A stretch of DNA of 64,000 nucleotides from RGIG3002 sp964449325 (GTDB lineage Bacteria > Bacillota > Clostridia > Lachnospirales > Lachnospiraceae): positions 1 to 64,000 of the forward strand of contig CAYUYJ010000003.1 of assembly GCA_964449325.1 (NCBI GenBank). The letters are read 5' to 3'. The notes under the pieces are model-generated. The model was not told the DNA's origin. It ran no database searches and was given only the letters and a program-made list of their open reading frames with translations. This document shows positions 26,090 through 35,050 of this stretch, piece by piece. The position numbers and the translations under genes were made by a program. Each line of letters begins with the position of its first letter. Position 1 is the stretch's first letter.

Positions 26090-26613
26090 TATTCTGTAAT
26101 CTGAATCTGGCACATTTTCATGGTTTCCAAAGCTGCCCTATGACTTTCCGGTGTAACTCCGGCACAACAGGAGGCATCTACGGAGATTTTAATTTCCGGC
26201 ATTTTGGCTTTTAATAAAAGTGCATTGGAAACTACGCAAATATCGGTGCAAAGTCCCACCAGTTCTATCTCCAGTTCCTCTTTTTTATTTTCCTCATAAA
26301 GCAACCCGGCAAGTTCCAGACTTCCAAAGGAAGGTTTATCCACGATAACCGACTCCTGTAAAAGCTCTGCAATTTCCGGTCTGATTTCCCATCCCTTTGT
26401 TCCCTTGATACAATGCTCCACCGGAAGATTTTTTCCTTCCTGTGTGGATAGATAATCTGTGCTATGAGTATCTCTTGTTGCATATACATTGTCTTTATTG
26501 TACTGTTTTATTTTATGTATCACGGAGTTTACTATCTGCTGCGCCTCCGCCGTTCCGAGTGCACCATCAATAAAATCATTCTGCAAATCTACTACAATTA
26601 GAATCTTTCTCAT
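26089..26613 (-). CDS. Isochorismatase-family cysteine hydrolase, nicotinamidase-like
   Basis: The 174-residue single-domain protein begins with VVDLQNDFIDGALG (catalytic Asp), contains the Lys in HCIKGTKGWE and the nucleophilic Cys in LVGLCTDICVVSNA preceded by a cis-peptide. Asp/Lys/Cys and the overall length fit nicotinamidases (PncA), which turn nicotinamide into nicotinate for NAD salvage. The metal-binding set expected in PncA is partly visible (TRDTHSTDY). Other isochorismatase-fold amidases remain possible. Coupled to the downstream metallopeptidase gene. Confidence 0.82.
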   Translation of the reverse strand: MRKILIVVDLQNDFIDGALGTAEAQQIVNSVIHKIKQYNKDNVYATRDTHSTDYLSTQEGKNLPVEHCIKGTKGWEIRPEIAELLQESVIVDKPSFGSLELAGLLYEENKKEELEIELVGLCTDICVVSNALLLKAKMPEIKISVDASCCAGVTPESHRAALETMKMCQIQITE

Positions 26614-26650
26614 AATAACCTCCCAAATCTTGATTTTATCGTTGTTCCAT

Positions 26651-27307
26651 TTATTTTATATTTTTCAAATAGCCTATTACTTCCAACAAATCTTTTTTAC
26701 ATGTTATTGTAAGTGATAAAATTTCCTCTGTAGGTACAATTAAATCGGGCACCATAATCGGCTTCATCCCTGCATTATATGCCGAACGGATTCCATTGGG
26801 AGAATCTTCAATTGCAAAAGTTTCTGTTGGATTTACTCCAAGTTCTCTACCGGCAAGCAGGTAAATATCCGGATTCGGCTTACTGTGTTCTACCATATCA
26901 CCGCCTACCACTGCCTGAAAATAATCTTTGAAACCACTTTTCTCTAAATTATCCATCACCCGGAATTTTCTTGTAGAAGATGCCAAACCAATTTTATAAT
27001 TTTCCGTTTTCAAAAAATCCAAAATTTCTTTTGCACCCTTTTTTATCGGAATGCCTTCTTCTTCCATTCTCTTCACATTTATTTTGGAGCAGATATCCAT
27101 AAAACCGATAGCATCAAAATCTTCCCCGTAGGTCTTTTTCATAATCAATATCGTATCCTGTCTGTTAGAACCGGTACAGGCTTCTAAAACTTCATTAATT
27201 CCTTCCAGCTTCTGTTCCTTTGCAATCATATTCCAGCTTTCCTTGCAAAGCCTTTCTGTATCAAATAAAACTCCGTCCATATCAAAAATAACTGCTTTTT
27301 CTGTCAT
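26651..27307 (-). CDS. HAD-superfamily hydrolase, beta-phosphoglucomutase-like
   Basis: The 218-residue protein has HAD motif I FDMDGVLFDTE (nucleophile Asp9 and acid/base Asp11), a helical cap (about 15-85), motif II Ser/Thr in GLASSTRKF, motif III Lys in HSKPNPDIYL and motif IV in IEDSPNGIRSA. This is the subgroup with beta-phosphoglucomutase and many sugar-phosphate phosphatases. The specific substrate cannot be read from the sequence. GAGGA seven bases before the ATG supports the start. Confidence 0.85.
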   Translation of the reverse strand: MTEKAVIFDMDGVLFDTERLCKESWNMIAKEQKLEGINEVLEACTGSNRQDTILIMKKTYGEDFDAIGFMDICSKINVKRMEEEGIPIKKGAKEILDFLKTENYKIGLASSTRKFRVMDNLEKSGFKDYFQAVVGGDMVEHSKPNPDIYLLAGRELGVNPTETFAIEDSPNGIRSAYNAGMKPIMVPDLIVPTEEILSLTITCKKDLLEVIGYLKNIK

Positions 27308-27346
27308 ATTTTTATCCTCGTTGATGAATTTTTATTTTACATTGCC

Positions 27347-27403
27347 ATTATGCTGAAAGACATTCTGAATATATCTTTAAAAAGTCTAGCATAATCTTTC
27401 AGC
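27347..27403. repeat. Overlapping inverted repeats between two minus-strand genes
   Basis: ATTATGCT (27347-27354) matches AGCATAAT (27388-27395) and GCTGAAAGA (27352-27360) matches TCTTTCAGC (27395-27403). The two pairings share bases and cannot both form completely. It lies just after the DHHW gene and may be its terminator region, though a clear T run is missing. Confidence 0.5.
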
Positions 27404-27420
27404 AACCACAAGATACTATT

Positions 27421-28545
27421 TCAATACCGAAACTCTTCCGCAAACTGCACTACATTATACAACACCAATATATCCTCCACATCATATTGTTTTACAATAT
27501 TTTCAACATTCCCTCTATAGTACCTGAAATCCACAACATAAATGTTCTCATACTGCTCTGTCAGAAAGGGAAGAAAGCAATTTGCATAAGAATCTTTTAT
27601 TACCAATATATTTTTCTTATTTTTGTTCCCTGTTCTAATTTCAATAAAGTCATGATTCCCACCGAAAAACAGACTGTACTTATCTTTTTTTTCCAAATAT
27701 TTTTCTTCATAAAAGCTTGAAACAGCTTCCTCTTTAAAATCATAATATATCTCATACTGCCGTTCTTCTTTTGGTAAAAATATTTCCATACTGTCCGGCT
27801 TTATCGGAATATTTATCTTTCTTTGTAAAGTACCAAAAAATTCATCTGTGACTGTTTTTCTTGTATAATCCTTCATGGATATTTCTTCTTCCGATTTTCC
27901 TGCTGCCTGCTTTGCCCATGCCTGATAGCCGTAAAAGGCACCAAGAGTTGTCCAATGATGATCCGTCCGGTAATAAATATATTCTTCTTTATGTTCCTTC
28001 AACATTTTTTCAACATCAACAAAATGTTCTTTACCTACTACATTTTTTACCTTATTCAAGTATTCTTTCTGTTCAAATATGACAGCGTATTCCGGCAGTT
28101 TTTCTGTATATACCGCATCCGCCGTAGGTATCAACATTACAAATAAACGGTATTTTCCGTCACACCATCCTGTAAAGGTTTTCAGCTTTTCTAACTTTTC
28201 TTCTGCCTGTTTATCTAATTCTTTTTTTTCATGTTTTTCAAATAATATATTCTCTGATGTATAAAAAACTCCGTTTATTTCTTTTTTTCTAAGCCCCAGA
28301 TCTGTATAGGTTTTTAATGAAATCCAATTTTCCCGAAACAAAAACTGATCACTTATATATTCTTCATATTCCTTCCCATAATCGCCTTCTAAAAATTCTT
28401 TTAGCTTAAATACCGGTTTTCCGGCAAGAATTCTGTTTTCCGATTCTGAAAAAAACCGATTCTTTTTTACACAGTCAATTATGGAGATAAAAGACAAAAT
28501 TAAAACAAAAATCCATACAAAAATAGTATCTTTTTTCACTTTCAT
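27421..28545 (-). CDS. DHHW-family protein, AlgJ/AlgX-like partner of the MBOAT acyltransferase
   Basis: The 374-residue protein has one N-terminal membrane helix (about 7-25) and an extracellular SGNH-like domain. The DHHW motif is visible as YRTDHHWTTLGAFYGY (about residues 195-210), and IKDSYANCFLPFL supplies the Ser of a GDSL-like block. AlgJ/AlgX/DHHW proteins work with MBOAT acyltransferases to O-acetylate exported polysaccharides. It directly follows the MBOAT gene with 18 bases between. The polymer modified here is unknown. Confidence 0.85.
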   Translation of the reverse strand: MKVKKDTIFVWIFVLILSFISIIDCVKKNRFFSESENRILAGKPVFKLKEFLEGDYGKEYEEYISDQFLFRENWISLKTYTDLGLRKKEINGVFYTSENILFEKHEKKELDKQAEEKLEKLKTFTGWCDGKYRLFVMLIPTADAVYTEKLPEYAVIFEQKEYLNKVKNVVGKEHFVDVEKMLKEHKEEYIYYRTDHHWTTLGAFYGYQAWAKQAAGKSEEEISMKDYTRKTVTDEFFGTLQRKINIPIKPDSMEIFLPKEERQYEIYYDFKEEAVSSFYEEKYLEKKDKYSLFFGGNHDFIEIRTGNKNKKNILVIKDSYANCFLPFLTEQYENIYVVDFRYYRGNVENIVKQYDVEDILVLYNVVQFAEEFRY

Positions 28546-28563
28546 TTTCCACCTTTTTCTCTG

Positions 28564-29925
28564 TCAAAAACGAAAATACAAAAACGGATTATAGGAAGCA
28601 TCCACAATGTAAGCTACAGACAAAAGAAATATACACATCAAATACAAGATTTCCAGTCCAAATAACAAATTTTCCTTTCTCTTTCTAAAAAAATCGATTA
28701 TCCTATCCCATACAGGCACGGCAAAAAAGATGCACACCAAAAAGAGAACATAATAATTATTTATTTGATATAAGGTATTGGTATCACTAAAAAGTGAATT
28801 TCCTATTCCAAACATGGTTTCTATATAGTGAAGACTCTCCGTCAAAGATTCCGATGCAAAAAATACCCAGCTTATCAAAACTACAAACATCGTGTACAAA
28901 ACTCTAAAAATATACGGTATTCTGTTTAACAAAATAAGAAATCCCAACTTTTCTAAAATAAGAAAAAAAGCAAACCATAATCCCCAAAACAGGAAATTTA
29001 ATCCGGCACCATGCCATATTCCTGTGAGTGTCCATACAATCAAAATATTGATTATTTGCCTTCTTAAACCCTTCCTGTTACCACCGAGAGGAATATATAC
29101 ATATTCTTTAAACCAACTACTTAGAGAAATATGCCATCTTCTCCAGAAATCAGTTATACTTTCCGCAATATAAGGATAATTGAAATTTTCCGGAAAATGA
29201 AATCCCAGCATGGCACCAAGTCCGATTGCCATATCCGAATAACCTGAAAAATCGAAATATATCTGTAAAGCATAAGCTGCCGCTCCTATCCAAGCAAGCA
29301 AAATTGTCCTTTCATTTCCATCCAGACCATAGACATATTCCCAAAGTATGCCAATATTGTTTGCAAGCAGAACCTTTTTTCCAAGTCCGGTAATCAACCT
29401 TCTGATTCCGTAATGAACACGTTCCATATCTACCGTTCTTTCTTTTAAATCCGGTTCGATTGTCTTATACTTTACGATAGGACCTGCCACAAGCTGTGGA
29501 AACATTGTTACAAAAACACCAAAATTTAAGAAATTTTTTTGTACCCCTGTCTCTTTTCTGTATACGTCAATGGTATATGACATTGTCTGGAATGTATAAA
29601 AGGAAATTCCTATGGGAAGGGGAAAGAGTCCTGTATACTTAAAGCATCCAAGAAGAAACAAATTAATACATACAGAAGAAATTAGTAACAGCTTTGCCTT
29701 TTTTCTCTCTTTCTTTTCCATAAACCGATAAATGTATATTCCGTGTACATAATCAGATATTATTGAAAACAACATAATCGTTAAAAAAAGAGGCTCTCCC
29801 CATCCGTAAAAAATCATACTACCTAAAAAAAGAATAATATTCCTCATTTTTTTCGGTACTGCAAAATAACATAAAAAAAACAGCGGAAGAAAACGAAATA
29901 AAAACACAAGACTGGAAAATGTCAT
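28564..29925 (-). CDS. MBOAT-family membrane O-acyltransferase (AlgI/DltB-like)
   Basis: The 453-residue polytopic membrane protein has about ten hydrophobic segments. The family signature is clear: FPQLVAGPIVKY, YFDFSGYSDMAIGLGAMLGFHFPENFNYPY, then SITDFWRRWHISLSSW and the catalytic-His region LTGIWHGAGLNFLFWG. Such proteins carry acyl groups across the membrane for attachment to cell-surface polymers (alginate, peptidoglycan, teichoic acid). It forms an operon with the DHHW protein after it and the DUF4358 lipoprotein before it. Confidence 0.92.
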   Translation of the reverse strand: MTFSSLVFLFRFLPLFFLCYFAVPKKMRNIILFLGSMIFYGWGEPLFLTIMLFSIISDYVHGIYIYRFMEKKERKKAKLLLISSVCINLFLLGCFKYTGLFPLPIGISFYTFQTMSYTIDVYRKETGVQKNFLNFGVFVTMFPQLVAGPIVKYKTIEPDLKERTVDMERVHYGIRRLITGLGKKVLLANNIGILWEYVYGLDGNERTILLAWIGAAAYALQIYFDFSGYSDMAIGLGAMLGFHFPENFNYPYIAESITDFWRRWHISLSSWFKEYVYIPLGGNRKGLRRQIINILIVWTLTGIWHGAGLNFLFWGLWFAFFLILEKLGFLILLNRIPYIFRVLYTMFVVLISWVFFASESLTESLHYIETMFGIGNSLFSDTNTLYQINNYYVLFLVCIFFAVPVWDRIIDFFRKRKENLLFGLEILYLMCIFLLSVAYIVDASYNPFLYFRF

Positions 29926-29935
29926 AACAATATTC

Positions 29936-30520
29936 CTATCTTAGTAAAGCTTTTTCAATAGCGTCCAAGGCACGTTCATTTTCTTCCAGACATTGTTCGG
30001 CTACAGCCTCATCGCCACCCGCATCACTTGCTTCTCTTGTATCTGCACCAAGCTGTACAAAACACACATAATTATCAAAACTTTCAATTCTCGCTGCCTG
30101 CACTTTTCCGATATTTTGAGGATATTGTAAAGCTTCATTTATATTTCTTTCCCGATAAGTTTCTAATGCTTCTTCTACTGCTTCTATCTGATCTTCTTTT
30201 GCTTTTACTATAATGAGTGTATCCACATTAACACTAATCATAGGTGATTCCGCAAAATAATCATCATACATTTCCGGCTTGATTCCATAAACCGTTTCCA
30301 GCATCTCTGCATCCATTTCCATATTAGGCCAGTAATTTTCCCCTAATACATCTACAACAGCATTTTTTAAAATTTCCATGGATATATTCTGATTATATCC
30401 GTTTCCCGCATCACTTCCCGGCATTCCGGTATTACCAAGATGACTCTTACCATCATCCTTTCCACAACCTACTAACATAAAAACAACGAAAAACAATATA
30501 CTAAAAATGCTTTTTTTCAT
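29936..30520 (-). CDS. DUF4358-type lipoprotein of the acyltransferase operon
   Basis: This protein of about 194 residues has a lipoprotein signal (hydrophobic stretch then LVGCGKDD, Cys near residue 19), a low-complexity Gly/Asn spacer, and a soluble domain with the KAKEDQIEAVEEALETYRE segment typical of DUF4358. The domain is often found beside MBOAT/DHHW genes in Lachnospiraceae. It may be an accessory factor on the outer face of the membrane; no activity is known. I chose ATG 30520, where the signal peptide starts, over 30565. Confidence 0.77.
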   Translation of the reverse strand: MKKSIFSILFFVVFMLVGCGKDDGKSHLGNTGMPGSDAGNGYNQNISMEILKNAVVDVLGENYWPNMEMDAEMLETVYGIKPEMYDDYFAESPMISVNVDTLIIVKAKEDQIEAVEEALETYRERNINEALQYPQNIGKVQAARIESFDNYVCFVQLGADTREASDAGGDEAVAEQCLEENERALDAIEKALLR

Positions 30521-30658
30521 AATCCTATACCCTTTCTTATACATAATAATTAATAAATCTTTCACTCTGTTGCTTTCCTAAACGTTTCTTCTGCTTTATT
30601 AACATTATTTCCCTTGTCATTGCCAAATATTCTTTTTTAAGCTATACTTATACAGTAA

Positions 30659-30749
30659 AAAAGTGTCGCTCTGCAGCGACACTTTTAAGAGAATTTGCTT
30701 TGCAAATTCTCCTTGGCTTCTCACTACATAAGAGCACTTTCCTATTACG
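30659..30749 (+). repeat. 91-bp structured repeat element, copy 1
   Basis: The element contains a 12-bp hairpin (AAAAGTGTCGCT with AGCGACACTTTT), then a 10-bp palindrome (GAGAATTTGC with GCAAATTCTC), then a tail CTTCTCACTACATAAGAGCACTTTCC. The start AAAGTG and the late CACTTT are complementary, so the whole unit can fold. A second copy follows after three bases. The gap 30521-30870 between the lipoprotein and the ABC-F gene holds mainly this pair. Confidence 0.9.
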
Positions 30750-30752
30750 TGA

Positions 30753-30843
30753 AAAAGTGCCGCCCGGCGGCGGCACTTTTAAGAGAATTTGCAATGCAAA
30801 TTCTCCATGGCTTCTCACTACATAGGAGCACTTTCTTATTACG
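30753..30843 (+). repeat. 91-bp structured repeat element, copy 2
   Basis: The copy differs from copy 1 at about ten positions. In the first hairpin, two T-A pairs became C-G pairs by change on both sides (AAAAGTGCCGCC with GGCGGCACTTTT), so the stem is kept. The palindrome arms are identical and only its loop differs. It ends 27 bases before the ABC-F start codon. Confidence 0.9.
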
Positions 30844-30870
30844 AAAAAATAAAGAAAAATGGTGTAAATA

Positions 30871-32427
30871 ATGAGTATTTTAAACGTAGAAAATTTAACT
30901 CACGGCTTTGGTGACAGAGCTATTTTCAATAATGTATCTTTTCGGCTCTTAAAAGGAGAACATATTGGTCTTATCGGCGCCAACGGCGAGGGAAAATCCA
31001 CTTTTATGAATATTATTACCGGAAAACTGCAGCCTGATGAGGGAAAAATCGAATGGGCAAAAAATGTCCGTGTAGGCTACTTAGATCAGCATACCGTATT
31101 GGAAAAGGGTATGACTATCCGGGATGTACTTTCCTCTGCTTTCAATTTTTTGTTTGAACTGGAGGCCCAGATGAATGATATTTGTGACAAAATGGGGGAA
31201 GCCGATGAAGAGCAGCTCAATCTTTATATGGACGAACTTGGAACCATTCAAGACCTTCTTACGATGCACGATTTTTATATGATAGATGCAAAAGTAGAAG
31301 AAGTTGGCCGAGCCTTGGGACTTACGGATATCGGACTGAATAAAGATGTCACAGACTTAAGCGGCGGACAGAGAACAAAAGTCCTGTTAGGTAAGCTTTT
31401 ACTTGAGAAACCTGACATTCTTTTACTGGATGAGCCCACAAACTATCTGGATACGGAGCATATCGAATGGTTAAAACGTTATTTAAATGACTACGAAAAT
31501 GCTTTTATTCTGATTTCCCACGATATTCCGTTTCTAAACAGCGTTATCAATCTGATTTATCATATGGACAATCAGGAATTGAACCGATATGTTGGCGATT
31601 ATGATAAATTTATGGAAGTTTACGAAATGAAAAAAGCCCAACTTGAGGCAGCCTATAACAAGCAGCAAAAGGAAATTGCGGATTTGAAAGATTTTGTGGC
31701 GAGAAACAAGGCGCGTGTTGCCACAAGAAATATGGCAATGTCCAGACAGAAAAAACTGGACAAAATGGATGTTATTGAACTTGCAGCCGAAAAACCGAAA
31801 CCGGAATTTCATTTCAAAGAAGCAAGAACACCGAGCCGATATATATTTCAGACATCAAATCTGGTTATCGGTTATGATGAACCATTATCAAAGCCCTTGA
31901 ATCTGGAAATGGAGCGAGGGCAGAAAGTTGTATTAATCGGGTCAAACGGTATCGGAAAAACTACACTTTTAAAAAGTATTCTAGGACTGATTAAGCCTTT
32001 GGAAGGAAACGTGGAGCAAGGAGATTATCTTCATATCGGCTATTTTGAACAGGAAATGGATCAATCTGTGGAAACAACCTGTATTGAAGAAATATGGAAA
32101 GATTTTCCTTCCCTCAGCCAGTATGAAGTACGTTCTGCGCTTGCCAAATGCGGATTGACAACCAAGCATATCGAAAGCAAAGTCAAGGTTTTAAGCGGTG
32201 GCGAACAGGCAAAGGTACGTCTCTGCAAACTAATTAACAGAGAAACAAATATTTTGCTGCTGGATGAGCCCACCAATCATTTAGATGTAGATGCAAAAGC
32301 AGAATTAAAACGAGCCCTTACGGAATATAAAGGTAGTATACTGATGGTATGCCATGAACCTGACTTCTACGAGGGTCTTGCCACAGATGTGTGGAACTGT
32401 ACAAAATGGACTACCAAAGTTTGGTAA
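30871..32427 (+). CDS. ABC-F family ATPase (translation factor or ribosome-protection type)
   Basis: The 518-residue protein has two ABC domains in one chain and no membrane segments. Domain 1 has Walker A GANGEGKST, signature LSGGQ and Walker B ILLLDEPT; domain 2 has GSNGIGKTT, LSGGE and ILLLDEPTNHLD. Between them is the interdomain linker (about 240-320), which enters the ribosomal E site in this family. ABC-F proteins either rescue ribosomes or protect them from antibiotics; sequence alone does not decide which. The preceding repeat pair forms its upstream region. Confidence 0.93.
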   Translation: MSILNVENLTHGFGDRAIFNNVSFRLLKGEHIGLIGANGEGKSTFMNIITGKLQPDEGKIEWAKNVRVGYLDQHTVLEKGMTIRDVLSSAFNFLFELEAQMNDICDKMGEADEEQLNLYMDELGTIQDLLTMHDFYMIDAKVEEVGRALGLTDIGLNKDVTDLSGGQRTKVLLGKLLLEKPDILLLDEPTNYLDTEHIEWLKRYLNDYENAFILISHDIPFLNSVINLIYHMDNQELNRYVGDYDKFMEVYEMKKAQLEAAYNKQQKEIADLKDFVARNKARVATRNMAMSRQKKLDKMDVIELAAEKPKPEFHFKEARTPSRYIFQTSNLVIGYDEPLSKPLNLEMERGQKVVLIGSNGIGKTTLLKSILGLIKPLEGNVEQGDYLHIGYFEQEMDQSVETTCIEEIWKDFPSLSQYEVRSALAKCGLTTKHIESKVKVLSGGEQAKVRLCKLINRETNILLLDEPTNHLDVDAKAELKRALTEYKGSILMVCHEPDFYEGLATDVWNCTKWTTKVW

Positions 32428-32461
32428 ATTATTGCCGTAAAACGGCGGAATGGAGACTTTT

Positions 32462-33277
32462 ATGGATAATGTAACTATGACGAAGAGGGGAATCCCCGGA
32501 AGTACCTTGAAAATTATTGCAATCACTGCCATGCTGATTGACCACATAGGAGCAGCTGTTTTTTCCCGTATATTAATCAATAATGGTATGAACCAATTAA
32601 GCATGACAGATACGGAAGCCATTGCTTCTTTTATGCAAAATAATGCTGTTATTTACTACCTAAATATCGTTTTCCGACTTATTGGACGTCTTGGCTTCCC
32701 TATTTTCTGTTTTCTGTTAATTGAGGGATTTACATACACAAAAAATGTATGGAAATATGCGTTGCGACTTTTACTGTTCTGTATTATTTCTGAAGTACCT
32801 TTTGATCTTGCTTTCAATAGTGACCTTCTCGAATTCGGTTATCAGAACGTATTTTTTACCCTTTTCTTAGGTCTGTGTACCTTAATCTGTATTCGTTTTA
32901 TAGAAGAAAAAATAACCATCAACAAATATGTCAAATATCTGCTGATGGTTCCCGTAGTAATTTTATTTATGTTTATTGCGAACCTCTTAAAAACCGATTA
33001 CAGCGGTATGGGTGTACTTACGATTGTTGTTATGTACCTGCTTCGTAAAAACAAAATGCTTGAAATGACAGGCGGATGTATCATTCTTACCATTATGAGT
33101 TTAACAGAGCTTCCCGCATTCCTTACATTAATTCCGCTTCATAAATATAATGGTGAACGAGGATTAAAATTAAAATATGTATTTTATGCTTTCTATCCCG
33201 TACATCTTTTAATCCTTTATCTGATTACTTATTTCCTTGGTATTGCAGATGCATTTAAGGGAATTATGTATCTCTAA
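32462..33277 (+). CDS. TraX-family membrane protein
   Basis: The protein of about 271 residues has some eight hydrophobic segments. STLKIIAITAMLIDHIGAAVF at the N-terminus, RLIGRLGFPIFCFLLIEGF and the closing KYVFYAFYPVHLLILYLI are the TraX hallmarks. TraX was named for acetylation of F-pilin, and the family belongs to the acyltransferase-3-like membrane enzymes. In Firmicutes chromosomes it is common without any conjugation genes, as here. The substrate is unknown. ATG 32462 is six bases after GGAG; an ATG four codons earlier overlaps that site. Confidence 0.87.
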   Translation: MDNVTMTKRGIPGSTLKIIAITAMLIDHIGAAVFSRILINNGMNQLSMTDTEAIASFMQNNAVIYYLNIVFRLIGRLGFPIFCFLLIEGFTYTKNVWKYALRLLLFCIISEVPFDLAFNSDLLEFGYQNVFFTLFLGLCTLICIRFIEEKITINKYVKYLLMVPVVILFMFIANLLKTDYSGMGVLTIVVMYLLRKNKMLEMTGGCIILTIMSLTELPAFLTLIPLHKYNGERGLKLKYVFYAFYPVHLLILYLITYFLGIADAFKGIMYL

Positions 33278-33279
33278 AA

Positions 33280-34494
33280 TTAATCAGTAGTAAAGTCATA
33301 CTGTACAATAATTTCAAATTCCTGCTCGCCCATAGATCCGGGTCCTACTTCGTATTTATCGAAGAGGATAACCGGATTTCCGGCGGCATTAATATAAAAC
33401 TTTGTATTCGCATCTACGGTTGTAAAACCTTCAATTCCCTGTGTTGCCCCTTCGTCCGTTACTCCCCAATATACATAATTAGGATTTGCTTCTGCTCTTT
33501 CCTTCATTTGACGTACAATCTGTACATTGGCAACTTGTGCATAATCAGGACCAAGTAAATCACTTAATAATACATTTTTTCCATTTAATAAATCCAGATT
33601 ATAGCAGGTTTTTTCTCCGTTTGCAGCACACCAGTTTTCTGTTGCCGTAATAACAAAAGAAACAACCGCTCCACGCTGTGATTTCACTTCATAACTGACA
33701 TCAATATCAAACTTGCGGTCATTCCATTCCGCTTCTGTACCTCCTGTTTCAAAAAATGCCTTTTTATATTCCTCAAACCGCTCTGTTTCGTCGGAGATAT
33801 ATTTCTGTACATAATTTTCTATTTTTTTATTTATATCTATAGAAAAATCACTTACAGAAGCTGCATGTACATAAACTTCATTGCCGGATACTGTCATCGG
33901 CGAAGAAGGATTGGTCAATGTGTCAATCACTTCCGCTTCTCCATCTGTAACCGATATGATATCATTTCCTGATACAGTTACTTTTGTCTTGGAATTATTT
34001 TCATTCTCTGAAATATTGTTATCTGAAACACTATTATCCGATACGGTATTTTCTGCAGGAATAATTTCTTCCTGTACTTCATTACCGGATACTGTTGAGG
34101 GTATTTCTTCCTGTACTTGTGGCTGTGTTTCCAACTCTACATTGGGGATGTCCGCATTTACCGTTAAATTTTCTTTTTTTACCGTATAATTTCTAACCGT
34201 AAAAACCTTTGCCACCGAACCTAAAACCGGTACTTCACTCATTTCTTTTGCAAAGGTTTCACTGCTGTTCAAGCCTATAATAATGCTAAGAATAATTACC
34301 GCTGCAGCTGCACCGATGTATTTCATGATTTCAGAAATCGTACTATGGGATTCTTTATATTGTTTATCAATAGATTCTCTATCTTTTGATTCTATTGTTT
34401 TTTTCACGATATCTTCCAGTTCGGGCGGAATCAGTATACTATCATATATTTCTTTTCCGCGACTCTGAAGCTCCTGCTTCTTCTTATCGTCCAT
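33280..34494 (-). CDS. RsiV-like anti-sigma factor (DUF3298 domain)
   Basis: The protein of about 404 residues has a cytoplasmic N-terminus (about 1-55), one membrane helix (about 56-73, AAAAVIILSIIIGL), a long low-complexity linker (about 115-215) and an extracellular domain whose end (about 225-404) matches DUF4163/DUF3298. RsiV of Bacillus, with the same layout, binds lysozyme and is then cleaved to free SigV. The linker holds several copies of TVSGNE and related VSDN/VSGND units. Its start overlaps the sigma gene by 11 bases. The lysozyme signal is inferred by analogy. Confidence 0.83.
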   Translation of the reverse strand: MDDKKKQELQSRGKEIYDSILIPPELEDIVKKTIESKDRESIDKQYKESHSTISEIMKYIGAAAAVIILSIIIGLNSSETFAKEMSEVPVLGSVAKVFTVRNYTVKKENLTVNADIPNVELETQPQVQEEIPSTVSGNEVQEEIIPAENTVSDNSVSDNNISENENNSKTKVTVSGNDIISVTDGEAEVIDTLTNPSSPMTVSGNEVYVHAASVSDFSIDINKKIENYVQKYISDETERFEEYKKAFFETGGTEAEWNDRKFDIDVSYEVKSQRGAVVSFVITATENWCAANGEKTCYNLDLLNGKNVLLSDLLGPDYAQVANVQIVRQMKERAEANPNYVYWGVTDEGATQGIEGFTTVDANTKFYINAAGNPVILFDKYEVGPGSMGEQEFEIIVQYDFTTD

Positions 34495-34984
34495 CAAAAT
34501 ACTCCTCCTTTAATCCTTCTTCCAACTTGGAAAGAGCAGAATACAGTCTGGATTTGACCGTATTCAGATTAACACCTGTTACCTCTGAAATTTCCTTTAA
34601 TGTAAGCTGTTCAAAAAAGTGTAGTACGATGACGGTCTGCATTTCTTTTGAGAGTTTATTGATTTCATCATAAATAGCAAACCCCGGTTCAAATTTCGGT
34701 TCATAATAAATCTCCTCTTTCAGTTCTGTAGGTTCGCAGACAATCTCTTTTCCGTTCTTTTTAATATATGTCAGACTCTCATTAACTAAGATACGATAAA
34801 ACCACGTTTTTACCGCATCAGGGTTGCGCAGACTATGATAATGCTCCAATGCCTTACAAATAGCATTTTGTACAATATCCAATGCAGAATCCTTATTATA
34901 CACATAACAATATGCTATACGGTAGAATTTCTGCTGATTTTCAATAATATACGCAACGATTTTATCATAGGTGTCTTTTGCCAC
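34484..34984 (-). CDS. ECF-type RNA polymerase sigma factor
   Basis: The 166-residue protein has region 2 (about 10-80; SALDIVQNAICKALEHYHSL and TWFYRILVNESL) and region 4 (about 110-160; LTLKEISEVTGVNLNTVKSRLYSALSKL), and lacks region 3, so it is a group 4 (ECF) sigma. It starts with GTG right after GGAGG and is translationally coupled to the RsiV-like anti-sigma, which should hold it at the membrane until an envelope signal arrives. Confidence 0.92.
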   Translation of the reverse strand: MAKDTYDKIVAYIIENQQKFYRIAYCYVYNKDSALDIVQNAICKALEHYHSLRNPDAVKTWFYRILVNESLTYIKKNGKEIVCEPTELKEEIYYEPKFEPGFAIYDEINKLSKEMQTVIVLHFFEQLTLKEISEVTGVNLNTVKSRLYSALSKLEEGLKEEYFDGR

Positions 34985-35050
34985 TGCTCCTCCTCCTAAC
35001 CGTCTACTTAATAGATTCTTAAGAAATAAAAAAAGTTTGTTTGATTTTTT

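Noticed and set aside
30659..30843. A CRISPR array, because of the adjacent repeats
   Set aside because: Only two units exist, they touch each other with no spacer, they differ from each other, and no cas gene is present.
32462..33277. TraX as evidence for a conjugative element
   Set aside because: No relaxase, coupling protein, integrase or type IV secretion gene is in the window; TraX-like proteins are common on Firmicutes chromosomes.
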